Below the pieces are notes generated by a model, which made no database searches, was not told the DNA's origin, and worked only from the letters and a program-made list of their open reading frames with translations. DNA of 64,000 nucleotides from Tritrichomonas musculus (Eukaryota; Parabasalia; Tritrichomonadida; Tritrichomonadidae), in NCBI GenBank assembly GCA_039105265.1, contig JAPFFF010000008.1, positions 1,798,001-1,862,000 on the forward strand. Direction: 5' to 3'. Positions within the stretch are counted from its first letter, which is position 1. The number at the start of each line of letters is the position of its first letter. Below are positions 22,576 through 34,200 of this stretch, piece after piece. A program made the translations under genes and the position numbers.

Positions 22576-23250
22576 AAACAAATTATTAAATTTTACTATT
22601 CAATGTAAAATGACTGATTCTATGAGGTTTATCAATTATTAATCATAAATGGTTTTTTAAGGATGATCTTGGATATGGTTTGTGAAAACACATACAAAAA
22701 ATTGATAATTTATTCAATCCATTCAAATTTTAAAATCATAAAAGAATTAATTATCAGCAAATTGTTTTAATAGTGAAAGGCTCTAATTGAATGAAAAAGC
22801 AATATTCTTGTTGTTTCCAATCAATTTACGGAAGTACGAATCGAACAAGATAAACTTAAAATTATCAATGAAAATATACAAAAAAATTTGACATTAAGAC
22901 AATTTTCTTGTTTGATATTCAAGTAAATCATAATAATTTGATGAACGAAATTCTTTTCCACCTCTCTTCATGAAGAAAAATATATTTTTATTTTTTAATT
23001 TTTTTCAAATAAAGCATAGAATTTTTGTTTCCAATATAAACCAGTTAAATGCTTATATAATTAAATATTAAATTAAAAATTATTATTAAAACAAATAATG
23101 AACAAGTGTAATAGATAAATATTGAGAAAAACATTTATATTGATAAATATTTTTGTTTACCAAAGTTTTCACTCTTATTATCATTATCTCTCAAATTTCA
23201 ATTAACAAAATCTTTTATAATAACTTTTGAATGATTCAATCATAAAAAGA
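22576..23250. other. intergenic
   Basis: No gene supported. A+T-rich with short homopolymers. Confidence 0.4.
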
Positions 23251-23251
23251 A

Positions 23252-24392
23252 GGGGAACTTTTTTTAGCCCCCAAAAATTGAAAGGAAAAATGGGGGGAAA
23301 AATGTAAAAATGTGTTTTTTAGCCCCCACTTTTTTGAAAACTTTTTCAATTGAAAATAATCGTAAATATATTTAAAAAAAAGAGCAAAAAAAGCATATTA
23401 AAATAAAATAAATGCAAAAAAAAAGGAAGTTATATGTTAAAAAACCTATAAAGATAAAAATAAAACGAAAAATTCTAAAAAACATCAATAATTCTTGATG
23501 ATTACTTTATTTCGATAAACAATTTAATGATAGATGGAATAAAAAGGTAAAGAATCATTAACTCATACTGGAAATTATATATTATCTCAAAAAAAGCCAT
23601 AAAGCTGGTGCTTATATTAACATGAATAAATTATTATATTTCATATTCATTATAAAAATATGAAAGTATAATGTCTGGTTTAAGTTTAAGATCTTTTTGG
23701 GTAAAAAGAAAATGCTGCTGCGTTAAATAATTTAATTAAATTGATCCCAAATAAGAATTAGTGTGTTTCACTTATTACCCAAATTTTTGTGAGAATATAT
23801 GGCTGTAATAGAAACTTTTTGAAAATATTTCGACCATATAAACTATCAAAAATATATAAAAAAAATCGTTTAGTAAAAGCAAAATAAAGTCGTTTAGTTT
23901 TTTTTCATGAACAACTAAAAAGATTAAAAATAGAGAAATTCTTTGGTGAATAAAATAATAAACGATATTCAAAAATAATTACACATAAATAACCAAAAAC
24001 GCAAAAAAAAAATTTTGAATATATAATCTTTGATTAAACAAAACATTATATATACAGAAAATATTATGAATAAAATCTTTAATCATTGTATTTCTATCAA
24101 ATTCAAGAGATAAGATGTCCTTTTTACCTATAAATAGAGATAAATAATAATATCTTTTTATAATTTCAACCAATTCTATTTATTTATTTAGTAATATACA
24201 TATACGAGCAACAAAGAAAAAATATTTTGGGAAATACTTGTGAAATGTAAAGTCTATGGGATGAAAAACACTTATGAATAAAAAAAAATGGGGGCTAAAA
24301 AACAACTTTCAATAAAAAAATAAACAAAAAATCATTTAGCCCCCAAAAAAGAAATGTGATATGAAAAATGGGGGCTAGAATGCATTTTCCCT
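23252..24392. mobile_element. candidate hAT-like non-autonomous element
   Basis: The ends read GGGGAACTTTTTTTAGCCCCC on the left and, in reverse complement, AGGGAAAATGCATTCTAGCCC on the right. AAAAAGAA lies on both sides (23244-23251 and 24393-24400), a possible 8-bp target duplication. The motif TAGCCCCCA is clustered near both ends: 23265 and 23320 on plus, 24289 on minus, 24337 on plus and 24369 on minus. Such subterminal repeats are common in hAT elements. The interior is A+T-rich with no transposase. The flank is A-rich, so the duplication could be fortuitous. Confidence 0.4.
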
Positions 24393-24543
24393 AAAAAGAA
24401 AGTTTATTTATAATTTTATGAACATCCCTACGTAAAATATACAGAAGTTTCTATACAGAAATTTTCACTTCACAGCTTCCACTAGATAAAAAAGAAATGT
24501 GATATGAAAAATGGGGGCTAGAATGCATTTTCCCTAAAAAGAA
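24345..24543. repeat. 56-bp perfect direct repeat (two copies)
   Basis: 24345-24400 and 24488-24543 are identical and carry the right end of the candidate element plus its flank. They interleave with copies of the 73-bp repeat, so the duplication postdates the element. Confidence 0.85.
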
Positions 24544-24931
24544 CGTTTTTTCTTGTTTTTATTTTATTGAACATTACAAAACAGCAACTAGTCACGATTT
24601 TACACTTTTATATGATGTTATTACCAAGACAATTATAAAAAACAACTTTTCTCCAAATTATCAGATACATTTATTTTTCCTCAAGAAATAAAGCCAAGTA
24701 TCATATATGTCAATGCATTTTATTATCGAAAAAAAAGATATTTACAGTTAAATCTTTTTATAAAACCTTTCATAGGAGGTCATCCAAGTTTTTTCACGAG
24801 TCTACCTTATTCAACCACGTTTTTTAAGAAATGTATTCAAAATTACTAAAATTGAATAGAACATCCCTACGTAAAATATACAGAAGTTTCTATACAGAAA
24901 TTTTCACTTCACAGCTTCCACTAGATAAAAA
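24420..24931. repeat. 73-bp perfect direct repeat (two copies)
   Basis: 24420-24492 and 24859-24931 are identical (beginning GAACATCCCTACGTAAAATA). The second copy lies inside an open reading piece and looks like the source, and the first lies between the two 56-bp copies. Confidence 0.85.
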
Positions 24932-25247
24932 GTTTTTGTTGGCTGCTGAGCCTAAAAAAATGAGAATAAAACTCTATTTAAGCACAATATTTAAAATCAA
25001 GTGTGGTATATTTTGTTCACACATGATAATATTATTATTATTCGAATTTGTTTTAAGTAAACATTGCTTAATATGGTCATCCAAATATTGCATATTATCA
25101 ATAATTTTTTTTTTCATAATTGTAAATGGTCTTTGCATAAAAATAAAATTCAGAATATTTCCTATATATTCCCAAAACATGAAAAGAAAAGGATTATTAG
25201 AATGCAATAAAACAAATCATTTTTTTATTAGACTTATCAAAAATTGA
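24660..25247 (+). pseudogene. unrecognised decayed coding block
   Basis: One frame reads EIKPSIIYVNAFYYRKKRYL and PFIGGHPSFFTSLPYSTTFF. Another continues with TSLRKIYRSFYTEIFTSQL and DKKFLLAAEPKKMRIKL, then a hydrophobic stretch. The text is less biased than random A+T-rich DNA and looks like an old coding region. I do not recognise the family. It may belong to a mobile element; if so it is a fossil with a few breaks. Confidence 0.3.
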
Positions 25248-25450
25248 AAGGAAAAGATTGAATAAGTATTCAAAAAGTTTGAAATCCGAGTTCATCCTTA
25301 AAAACATTCAAAAATATAATAATCTCCAAGAAAAAAAAACTTGTTTTTATATTTATTTTAAAGTTTAAACTCAAGATATTTTTTATGCTCTTATTTTTCA
25401 TTGTATGCATCAATATCATCAATAAGTTATTGGTAATAACTTATTATTCT

Positions 25451-25524
25451 CTGATTCTCGAGATCGATAATTGATTAACTTTGTGATATCGATACATAAA
25501 TATGCACTGATTCTCGAGATCGAT
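25451..25524. repeat. 18-bp direct repeat containing a CTCGAG palindrome
   Basis: CTGATTCTCGAGATCGAT occurs at 25451-25468 and 25507-25524, followed by an inverted partial copy (AATCGAGAAT). Confidence 0.75.
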
Positions 25525-25753
25525 TTCAGAAATCGAGAATTTTTTTTCTCAGATTTTGATATCAGAATTTTCAATTAAACTTTTTGATAAATATATGATC
25601 GTAATTTCATTTCATAAAAAAGAGCTAGTGTTCAACGTCATTGGTTTCATTTAAAGAAAATTTCCCCTTAAGTTTACATAAGATTTACGTTGTTATTACA
25701 ATTAGCTCTTCATTATTGGACACAATTTACACTATCATAAAAAATGGTTTAAA

Positions 25754-26331
25754 CTCCTTAAACACATGTAAGTTAATGATTTAGACCCCTTAAACACATG
25801 AAAGTAAACGATTGAGAGAAAACAACCAGTTTACAATGATTCTGAGTCTTTAAACACTTAAAAGTATGTTTTTGACGGTGAGTTTGATGTAGAAAGTGCT
25901 GTTATTTTGATACTTATGTTCGTTTAGAGCTCCAGAAGCCGATAAGATTACAAAACAAATTCTTATTAATATAGTCATTTTTTCTATTTTAATAGTTCAT
26001 TGACATAAATAAACATATATCATTGGCTTTTGGACACAATTAGCACCAAAAATACATACTAATATAGTCTACTTTATCCAATATTGGCAAGTAGCGTGAT
26101 TGCTTCCAGTATATATAAGCTTCTGGATGGTAGGGATAAATTATTAGTGTTTCATTAGAGAATTAATATATATAATAAAATATTTTATTTTTTAACTTTT
26201 TATCGAATGTGTGTTAATAGGTAAAACACGTTTACATATGTTCAAAACGGGCGTAGAAATTAGTTTACGTTTGTTCGTTTAAGGTTAACTTGACTTTACT
26301 AAGTGGGCCAAAACACGTTTATGGATGTTCA
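25754..26331. repeat. degenerate repeats around TTAAACAC / AAAACACGTTTA
   Basis: CCTTAAACACATG recurs at about 25756 and 25788, with a third weaker copy near 25848. AAAACACGTTTA..ATGTTCA occurs at 26223-26244 and 26310-26331. No gene is seen here. These may be worn tandem repeats next to the decayed block at 26391. Confidence 0.4.
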
Positions 26332-26390
26332 GATAAGCCAAAAACCATGTAATAATGCGCGATTTGTTGATTAGTACTTGTTACTATTAC

Positions 26391-26990
26391 TACTCAAATT
26401 CCAGAACCAAAATTTGAAACTGGAACATTTATAAGAAATTTAAATACACTTACTTTAATATCTTATCAAAATGGATATAATGATAACGAGGTTAAAGAAA
26501 TCAGACAATCTTATTATAACTATGGCATTGCATGGAAGTTATATCTCAGAATATTATGAATTCAAATAATTTAGGTATACTATTTTTAGTTGAAAACAAT
26601 ATATTAAACTTTGATGAATATGTTTGTTAACAAATAATAACTGAAAGATTTATTAGGGATAATTATCCACATTTTTTTTATTCAGATCAAGAATGTTTTC
26701 AACAAACTGGTATACAAAATGATTGTATTCAAAAAAACTGTAATGAGTTGCCCAATACAATTAATAATGTTAGAATAAGAAGACCTTACAACATTGTCTT
26801 TCAAATATTCGATAATGAAAGATTAGCACTGTGAGGTAAGTTAGATGAGCTCGTCAAAGCTATTCAAAAAGCAGGAGGGAATGGCTATATTCATAAAAAC
26901 AAACAAGGATTCATTGATTTCGTTGGAATCATCCCAAATTATGCTATTCGATTTATTTTTCGGTTTTTTACCCCTCATCGTTCAATGTGA
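26391..26990 (+). pseudogene. unrecognised decayed coding block
   Basis: The plus strand reads TTQIPEPKFETGTFIRNL, QNGYNDNEVKEIRQSYYNYG, CNELPNTINNVRIRRPYN and GGNGYIHKNKQGFIDFVG in order, with only a few breaks. The wording is clearly protein-like, but I cannot assign a family. It could be a relic of a repetitive or mobile element, in which case it is a fossil with several breaks. Confidence 0.35.
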
Positions 26991-27042
26991 CAAAAGATTC
27001 CACTGTTTTTAAAGCCATTTCTGTATAAAAATTAATATATGT

Positions 27043-27288
27043 CTAAAAGTATTTCATCATTTCTTTAATAATAATGCGAATAATTTTGGTTATTTGCTTT
27101 ATTGAGTTTCCCATACCAACTATAAAACAGGCACCACCTCCCCTAAATAAAGATGTCATCCGAAATGTATTTGATGGCATTTTCATGCTTTCTGTTTGTT
27201 GCCCTTGTTTTGTATCAAGCTTTTGAGCTAAATATTCAGCAATGGTTACATCTGAATTTGAAATAGTATACAGTAAAGTTTCTATCAT
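27043..27288 (-). CDS. short hypothetical ORF
   Basis: An 81-codon open frame with TIAEYLAQKLDTKQGQQTES and SLFRGGGACFIVGMGNSIKQ. Its Gln/Gly/Met-rich composition is unlike the surrounding noncoding DNA, so it may be a real small gene or a gene fragment. No initiator motif, signal peptide or recognised domain is seen, and it lies head-on to the decayed block at 26391-26990. Function unknown. Confidence 0.3.
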   Translation of the reverse strand: MIETLLYTISNSDVTIAEYLAQKLDTKQGQQTESMKMPSNTFRMTSLFRGGGACFIVGMGNSIKQITKIIRIIIKEMMKYF

Positions 27289-27782
27289 ATGTTAAAATAA
27301 AGATTACAGAGATGATATAACCATTTTTCTCTCTTCTTTTATGATGTCATTAGCCTCTAGCTATAGTCTGAGCATAAATTTTGATCGAGAATCTTATTTG
27401 TTATATTATATAAATTTTTACCGTTAATGGACAATACTTCTCTCTTACATTTTGCCATTTTTTTTTTTTTTCTAAACTTAGCAAATACATATTGACATAG
27501 ATAAAACAAATGAATATGTTTATATTATAAAAACTAATTGCATCCTAACATTTTCAATGAGATAAAAACGATGATACGATAATAATCAATACAAAAATTT
27601 ACTAACGATTATTATCTATTCAAAACAAAATAATATTTGATATATCATTATCTTTTTTATTATAGATTAAATAACAAAACCATTCAAATAAACCATGCTT
27701 TGATTTTATACAAAATATATTTTAATAATTGAAAAATAAAAGCTTTTCGCATAATTCCAATAAACTATTCAATTCTATATAA
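27289..27782. other. intergenic
   Basis: No gene seen. Confidence 0.4.
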
Positions 27783-28781
27783 TTAAGGTGAAAACGATTC
27801 TGTTACTGAATCTAATAATGATTGCGGAATTGTTTCTGGGGTTGTTTCTTGCACAGAATCAATTGAATTTTTATATGAATCAAATAATTCTTTATTAAAG
27901 TTTGGTGGATTTAATTTACCCGATTCAAGAAGACTACAAATTTCTACGAACGGCGGCCTTTTTTGTGGATTTTCATTCCAACAGCGAACGATTAAATCTT
28001 TCCATTCCTTGCTTAGAGGTTTATTTTCTCCACTGTCTGGAGGAAACTCAGGTCTTATATTCTCCACCGTATTATTTACGATCATTGGCACTGTGAAGCT
28101 TTCAGGATAAGGAGGTTGTTCTGTCCATAAATAAAATAGAATCATCGAATAAGAATAAACGTCAATGGTTTTAGTTCGATTGTATTTTTGATAATCTTCC
28201 ATGAACTCTGGTGGCATAATAAGAGCCGTAGTTTGTTGGATAGTTCTAGAAGTTTTAATATCTTCAACACGTTTCGATGTGCCAAAATCTGAAACATATG
28301 GATGAAGTTCGTCATCAAGAAGAATATTTTCTGGCTTAAGATCTCGATGAAGGATGTTTTGTGAATGAAGATATTTCATTGCTCGTGCAATTCCATATGC
28401 GATAATAAACTTATGAGTTTCGTCAAATAATGGATCTCGTGATCCTTCATGAATGTTTTTAATGACATTATCAAGCGATCCTTTTACCATGTACTCAAGA
28501 TAAATATTTCCTCTATTTCCTTCGACTGCAAATCCAAAAAATGGCACAATTGCTGGGTGATGAAATAGAGCTAGAACAGTGACTTCTTGATAAAAAAGTT
28601 TTTCAGGTATAGAATCTTTCTTAATTTGGCGCAACGTTTTCTTGCAAGCATATTCTTTTTTATTCTTATTATTTGTAACAAAGGAAACAATACCACATCC
28701 TCCCCTAATTGAGGGCTTATTTGGGACTTGTTCAAAATCTTGAGGTTCTACTTTATATTGCTCGATTTCTGGTGTTATCAT
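27783..28781 (-). CDS. TKL-like protein kinase
   Basis: 332 residues, nearly all kinase domain. The glycine-rich loop is SIRGGCGIVSF (24-34), the lysine lies in YACKKTL (44-50), HRD is at 145-147 in HRDLKPENILLDD and DFG at 165-167. The APE position reads PPE (190-192) and the C-lobe RCW..NPQKRPPF is present. It is predicted to be an active cytoplasmic Ser/Thr kinase; the Pro for Ala in APE is shared with its neighbour and is therefore a lineage trait. It lies 239 bp downstream of a close paralogue on the same strand (shared GGCGI, EV..LAL.HHPAIVPF, IARAMKYLHS and NILHRDLK themes), indicating tandem duplication. It has a short Ser/Thr-rich tail with no extra domain. No clear initiator element. 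Confidence 0.9.
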   Translation of the reverse strand: MITPEIEQYKVEPQDFEQVPNKPSIRGGCGIVSFVTNNKNKKEYACKKTLRQIKKDSIPEKLFYQEVTVLALFHHPAIVPFFGFAVEGNRGNIYLEYMVKGSLDNVIKNIHEGSRDPLFDETHKFIIAYGIARAMKYLHSQNILHRDLKPENILLDDELHPYVSDFGTSKRVEDIKTSRTIQQTTALIMPPEFMEDYQKYNRTKTIDVYSYSMILFYLWTEQPPYPESFTVPMIVNNTVENIRPEFPPDSGENKPLSKEWKDLIVRCWNENPQKRPPFVEICSLLESGKLNPPNFNKELFDSYKNSIDSVQETTPETIPQSLLDSVTESFSP

Positions 28782-29020
28782 TGTTATTAAAGAACCACTT
28801 TTTTCTTCAGAAATTTAAATGGAATAAAATGGTAGTTTTTATTAATGAAATATAAAAAATGATTTATAATACATATCATTAATAAAAACTTACTTTGATG
28901 TAAAATATTCTTTATAGGATAAATTTTGGCTTTTACATTACAAATCATTTATAATACATATAAATATAAAAAAATATTCTGATATAATAAAAGCATATAT
29001 AAAAATGAAAAAAGTTTATT

Positions 29021-30865
29021 CTATTTTTTTAAACTGCATTTCTTTTCAAGCATGCACCTACATTTATGCTTTTGTACTCCACGATCAAGAATCAAATGCC
29101 CAGCATGACATTTATTAGCACAAGATTTGCAAATACCATCGTTTTCTGACTTACAAATTCCACAAGTAACACATTGGAACCACCTTTGAACAACATTGTT
29201 ATGATATTTTTGACATGTACATTGATCCGGAGGCGTACCTAAAAAGCATACACATTTGCAATTATGTCCATTATCAAGCTGGCCCATTCCACAACTGCAA
29301 AAACCTTTTTGGATGCCACAATCAACTAAATTGTGCCCTTTATGACAACTTTCAGCACAACCGCGGCATATGTATTTATTCTGATCTTGACAACAGTCTT
29401 TGCACTGATAAAAATGCTGGTGAAGGTAAGGCTGTCCTTCATATTTCATTTCACCAACATATTCAACACTACAGTGCCTATTACCATTTTTTTCGGTAAA
29501 ATGATTTCGTCCACATCCACATACAAATGTTTGTTTCGTACCAATTTCAACAATTTGGTGATCTTTGTGACAACATTTTGCACATCCTTCGCAGATTTCG
29601 AGATTACAATTTTCGCAACGATACACTTTATAATCTACTTGTGAATTAAAGCCAACTTCGTCAAGACAATGACAACAATTAGCTGCCATATTATAAAAAA
29701 TATCTTTATTTCCATATTTACTATCTGATGCACAAGCATTTCCAAAAGTAATCATTGCACTAATTGATCCTTTTTGAATAGGTTGAGAAAGACGATCAAT
29801 TCCTTCATCTATATCTCCTTGGATAATTAGTTCTTGGCCAAATTTTGATCTTGATTCTACTTTATTAGATTCAGTTAGATTCTCTATTTCTAGTTCAGGC
29901 TGAAGGTTTTGAATTGGCTGTGGATTTGATGATGAACCAGAATCAACCATCTGCTTATATGATTCAAACCTTTGCTTATCAATATTTGAAGTAATAAAAT
30001 GTTCTGATTCAAGCAGTTCAACAATATCTGAAAATGTTGGCCTATTTTCTGGCTTTTCATCCCAGCACTGAGTAATCAAACGTTGCCAGTTTTCGCTGGG
30101 CCCAGGTGAAGAAAATTTGGGCCTATCGTTTGCAAGAGTCTTAGTAATGATTGTTGATATTGTATCCTTTTCAGAGTAGGGAGGCCGTTCGGTCCATAAC
30201 TCATATAGAATCATTGCGTATGAATACACATCAATTGGCGGAGTTCGATTAAATTTATCGTAATCAGTAATATATTCAGGTGGCATAATACGAGCAGTCG
30301 TTTGTTGAACTGTTTGCGAAGTATGAACAGCATCAATTGCTTTTGAAGTACCAAAATCCGTAATATATGGGCGAAGTTCTTCATCAAGTAGAATGTTTTC
30401 AGATTTGAGGTCTCGATGGAGAATTTTGCATGAATGAAGGTATTTCATCGCTCGCGCAATACCATATGAAATAATTAGTTTTTGCGTATCATCTAATAAA
30501 TTATTATCTTGAGATTTATTTTTGATGTAGCTGTCGAGTGATCCATTTTCAGCATATTTAAGATAAATATTTCCAAAATTCTTTTTGTCAATATTATATC
30601 CAATAAAAGGTACAATTGCAGGATGTTGGCATAGAGCAAGGGTATCAACTTCTTGCAAAAAAATTTTTTCATCTTTCGATTTATTTTGATTTTCATTTGC
30701 TTTCTTAAATTTGGCTTTGGTTTTTTTACGAACGTATTCTTTATTGTCATCAACATTTTTTACAAAGATACATATCCCACATCCACCTGTTATATGTGGC
30801 TTACTTTTATCTTCAACAAATTTCTTTGGGTCAACTAAGAATTTCTCTCTTTCTTTGGGATCCAT
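29021..30865 (-). CDS. TKL-like kinase fused to three UBR-box-like zinc modules
   Basis: 614 residues. The kinase domain (~22-290) has GGCGI (28-32), HRD at 150-152 (HRDLKSENILL), DFG at 170-172 and PPE at 196-198. A Sel1-like stretch (~341-395, FGQELIIQGDIDEGIDRLSQ) follows. The last ~215 residues hold three Cys/His modules at about 397-452, 463-526 and 536-604. Each has the order C..C....C..C...CH..H......F.C.C, for example YRCENCNLEICEGCAKCCHK in the first. That spacing resembles the UBR box, the N-degron-binding zinc fold of N-recognin ubiquitin ligases. A kinase with tandem UBR-like modules would be an unusual architecture, perhaps binding protein N-termini. The zinc-fold identity is inferred from spacing. 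A weak TCATCA lies next to the ATG. Confidence 0.88.
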   Translation of the reverse strand: MDPKEREKFLVDPKKFVEDKSKPHITGGCGICIFVKNVDDNKEYVRKKTKAKFKKANENQNKSKDEKIFLQEVDTLALCQHPAIVPFIGYNIDKKNFGNIYLKYAENGSLDSYIKNKSQDNNLLDDTQKLIISYGIARAMKYLHSCKILHRDLKSENILLDEELRPYITDFGTSKAIDAVHTSQTVQQTTARIMPPEYITDYDKFNRTPPIDVYSYAMILYELWTERPPYSEKDTISTIITKTLANDRPKFSSPGPSENWQRLITQCWDEKPENRPTFSDIVELLESEHFITSNIDKQRFESYKQMVDSGSSSNPQPIQNLQPELEIENLTESNKVESRSKFGQELIIQGDIDEGIDRLSQPIQKGSISAMITFGNACASDSKYGNKDIFYNMAANCCHCLDEVGFNSQVDYKVYRCENCNLEICEGCAKCCHKDHQIVEIGTKQTFVCGCGRNHFTEKNGNRHCSVEYVGEMKYEGQPYLHQHFYQCKDCCQDQNKYICRGCAESCHKGHNLVDCGIQKGFCSCGMGQLDNGHNCKCVCFLGTPPDQCTCQKYHNNVVQRWFQCVTCGICKSENDGICKSCANKCHAGHLILDRGVQKHKCRCMLEKKCSLKK

Positions 30866-31234
30866 TGATGAAACTGCTTATATAATTTTTTGATAACAAA
30901 TTGAAAAATTTACAACTTTTCCATATTCGATAAAAAACATTTAATCAATTAAATAATACAGATATACAATTTTTAATGAAAACTTTATTAGAAGAAATAT
31001 TTAAAAAAAGGATATTAAAGAAAAGTTATCAGCAAATTTATATTTTTATAACTTTTTAATTTTAATTCAATTTTATAACTTTTTAATATATAATTCAATT
31101 TTTGAAAATAAGATAATTAATAAAATTATTTATGCTTGATTAATATTTATATAAATGAAATTAATAAAAATATAATAAAAAAGAAAATCAATTCTTTGAA
31201 TAATTGAATGCACCATTGAAATTTTTTAGCGGTA
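30866..31234. other. divergent intergenic region
   Basis: It separates the kinase (minus) from the ankyrin gene (plus). No gene is seen. It should hold both promoters. Confidence 0.5.
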
Positions 31235-31244
31235 TCATTTCTCA
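31235..31244 (+). promoter_or_regulatory. trichomonad initiator
   Basis: TCATTTCTCA matches TCAYTWYTCA at all ten positions and lies 23 nt before the ATG of the ankyrin gene (31260). It is the best initiator match in the window. Confidence 0.65.
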
Positions 31245-31259
31245 GATAATTAGAATAAA

Positions 31260-34200
31260 ATGGAAATTCAATCATATTTGGAAAAAATGAAGACAATTCA
31301 AAATAGTCTTTTAACATTTCTTGAAAAAGAAGAAAATGTTCAAGATAATTATCTCATTTTTGACCAATTATTAGATCATCAAAATATCCGTGATAATCAG
31401 CATGAACTCAAATCAGTACTCTACATACTTTCCAAAATATCAGAAAATCACCATAGATCCCCAAGTTTTTTCAAAAAAATTGATCATATTCTGCACATTT
31501 TCAAAAATGAAATAAAAAAATATTTTTCAGATTACGAAATTTTTAATATTTTTAGGAATAACAAAGAAATTCTTCTATTCCTCTTGGAAGAGAAAACAAT
31601 GACAATGAACAAATATATTGTTGACACAATGTCAAGTGATGATCAATTTAAAACTGCCAAATATTTACACTATTTTTATCCAGAAGTACGACCATTTATA
31701 AATTCAAATTTAGCCAATACAATTCTGAGAGAGCTTCCTGAAAATTATGAAAATCAACGTAAAATCGAATATGACGATAAAAATATTTGCACATTGATTC
31801 AAAAAGATTTAGTGAATGAATTTATTGAATACGTTAATAAAACAAATTTGCCACTTTCATCAACAATAGAAAAATCACTTTTTGAAACAAATTCATTTTT
31901 ATTTGACAAAAATCCTACATTAATAGAATATTCTGCTTTTTATGGATCATTTCAAATTTTCAATTATTTGTATAACAATCATGTTGAATTGACACCATCT
32001 TTATGGCTTTATTCAATTCATGGCAGAAATATAAACATCATTCATTTGCTTGAACAATGCCAAATTAAACCAGAAAATAATTCTTATGAAAACTGCTTAA
32101 ATGAATCAATTAAATGTCATCATAATCAAATTGCTACTTATATAATTGAAGAGTATTTCTTAAAAGAGAAGAAAAAAAATTTGAATGCTTTCGATTCAGG
32201 TCTTCAATTTTACAATTTTGCTTTCATTGAAAAAGAAAAAATCACAAAATCACTTTTCTTGGACTTATGTCAATATGATTATTATCCACTTGTTCAAATT
32301 CTAATGAAAACAACCAACTTCGATATAAACTCAAGAACAATTTCTTTTTTTTTTGATTTTCTAATTCAATTTCTATTCAATTATTTCAATGGTATTTCAA
32401 TACATTTATTTTTTGAATAAGATTTCAATCGAAATACATTTTCAAATGAAATTTATACATATTAATTTAATGAAATTTTCAATTCTTTTTTAAATAAAAC
32501 AGCTTTAAATGTTGCAGTTCTATATCAAAACATTGATATTGTTAAGTTTTTGTTATCTAATGATAAAATAAATGCCAATCTTCGAAGTGTTACAATTATT
32601 GTCAGTTATATAAAGTTTTTTTGGCAATTTTTTTTTTAATAGAATTCCAATAACTTTTTTTTAATTGCATCGTTTTATTAAAATGTTTAAACGGTATTTA
32701 TTACAATTGTTTCAATAAGATTTTGCATTTCATACTTAAAAAAAATTTTTATAAAAAATTTTGATAAAGTTTGAAACGTAAAAATTTAATGAAATTTATT
32801 AATTTCAATTTATAAAATTATTTTACTTATTTTATAAGACTGCTTTGTATATTGCTGTTGAAAATAATGATATCGAAATGGTTCAATGTTTATTATCATG
32901 CGAAAAAATTGATCCAAATATTGTAAGTATTTTTATTGCATTTCTCAAATAAAATTAACAATCATTAGTTTTAATAGCATTACAACATTTTTTTATCTAA
33001 TTATATATCAAATAAACTATTTCAATGCATTGAACGATGTTCATACTTAATTTAACGATGTTCATACTTAAAAAATTCAATGAAATTCGTACAAAATTTT
33101 TCATGTAAATCTAATTTTATTACTAAAATTCATCTTGTTCCATTATTTTTATTCATCAAATTCCAACAATTTTAATTTATAAAGGACCATTGCATATGGC
33201 AGTTGAGAAAAGAAACTTAGATATGTTGAAACTTTTGTTATCATGTCCTAAAGTTAATGCAAACCTACTTTCTGTTTATCAATATTTTTTTGTTTTATAC
33301 AATTCAAATAATTTATGATTTATTCAATTCAATAATTTTATTTTTATATGCTGTTAACCAATATAAATTTAAATGTAATTTCTATATTTTTATTTTAGAT
33401 GATGTTAATTTTTAATTTTTTCAATCAAATTTTGAAATTCATTTTTAAAATGAAATTTCATGAATTCTTTTGTTTATAAAATTATGATTTGAGTTTTAAT
33501 AAAACAGCATTAAACATTGCTGCTGCAGATGGAAATAGAGAGATAGTTGAATTTTTATTATCATGTGAAAAAGTTGATGTAAACCTACCAAATATTTCAA
33601 TTGATATTTTTTTTACACAATTTCCACTCAATTTTTCTAACAAAATTTCAATTTTCATTTGAATTCAATTTCAAGTCATATTTTGTAATCGAATTATAAA
33701 TTCATTTTTTTAATGGAATTACTATTTTAAAATTCAGATAAAATTTTAAATTCTAGCTTTAAACAAGATTCCAAAAAAATATTTATTTTTATAAGATTCC
33801 ACTTTTAATATTTCAATGAAATTTAAGATTTAACATTTCAAATGAAGTATTATGTTATTTTTCAGAGAACTGCTTTACATATTGCAACAGCTGCTGGAAA
33901 TTTGGAAATCGTTGAACTTTTATTGGCTTCTCCAAGAGTTGATGTTAATCTTATCTGCATTGTAATTTCTAATTTTTTTCTTTTTAATTCCGTTTTATAT
34001 TTAACTTTTGAATTTCGTTTCTATTAAAATATTTTCATAGCATTTTCAATTCATAATTTTGATAAAATTGAAATTCTTTCATTTTGTAAAATTTCAAATC
34101 AACCAATTCAATGAAATTTTGAATAATATTTTAGAATAGAATTTTCAATGGTTTATTTAATAAGTCAGCATTCCATATTGCTGTACAATCAGGTGATAAA

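Noticed and set aside
24831-25247. 138-codon frame as an intact membrane protein
   Set aside because: Its start lies inside a duplicated segment, and better protein-like text upstream lies in another frame, so it is more likely part of a relic.
32923-33183. A GTAAGT start and AAAG end make one ankyrin spacer look like an ordinary GT-AG intron
   Set aside because: The other spacers have no common GT at the left edge, one lacks AG at the right edge, and using these ends breaks the 102-nt unit length. Treated as coincidence within the coding text N-I-V-S-I.
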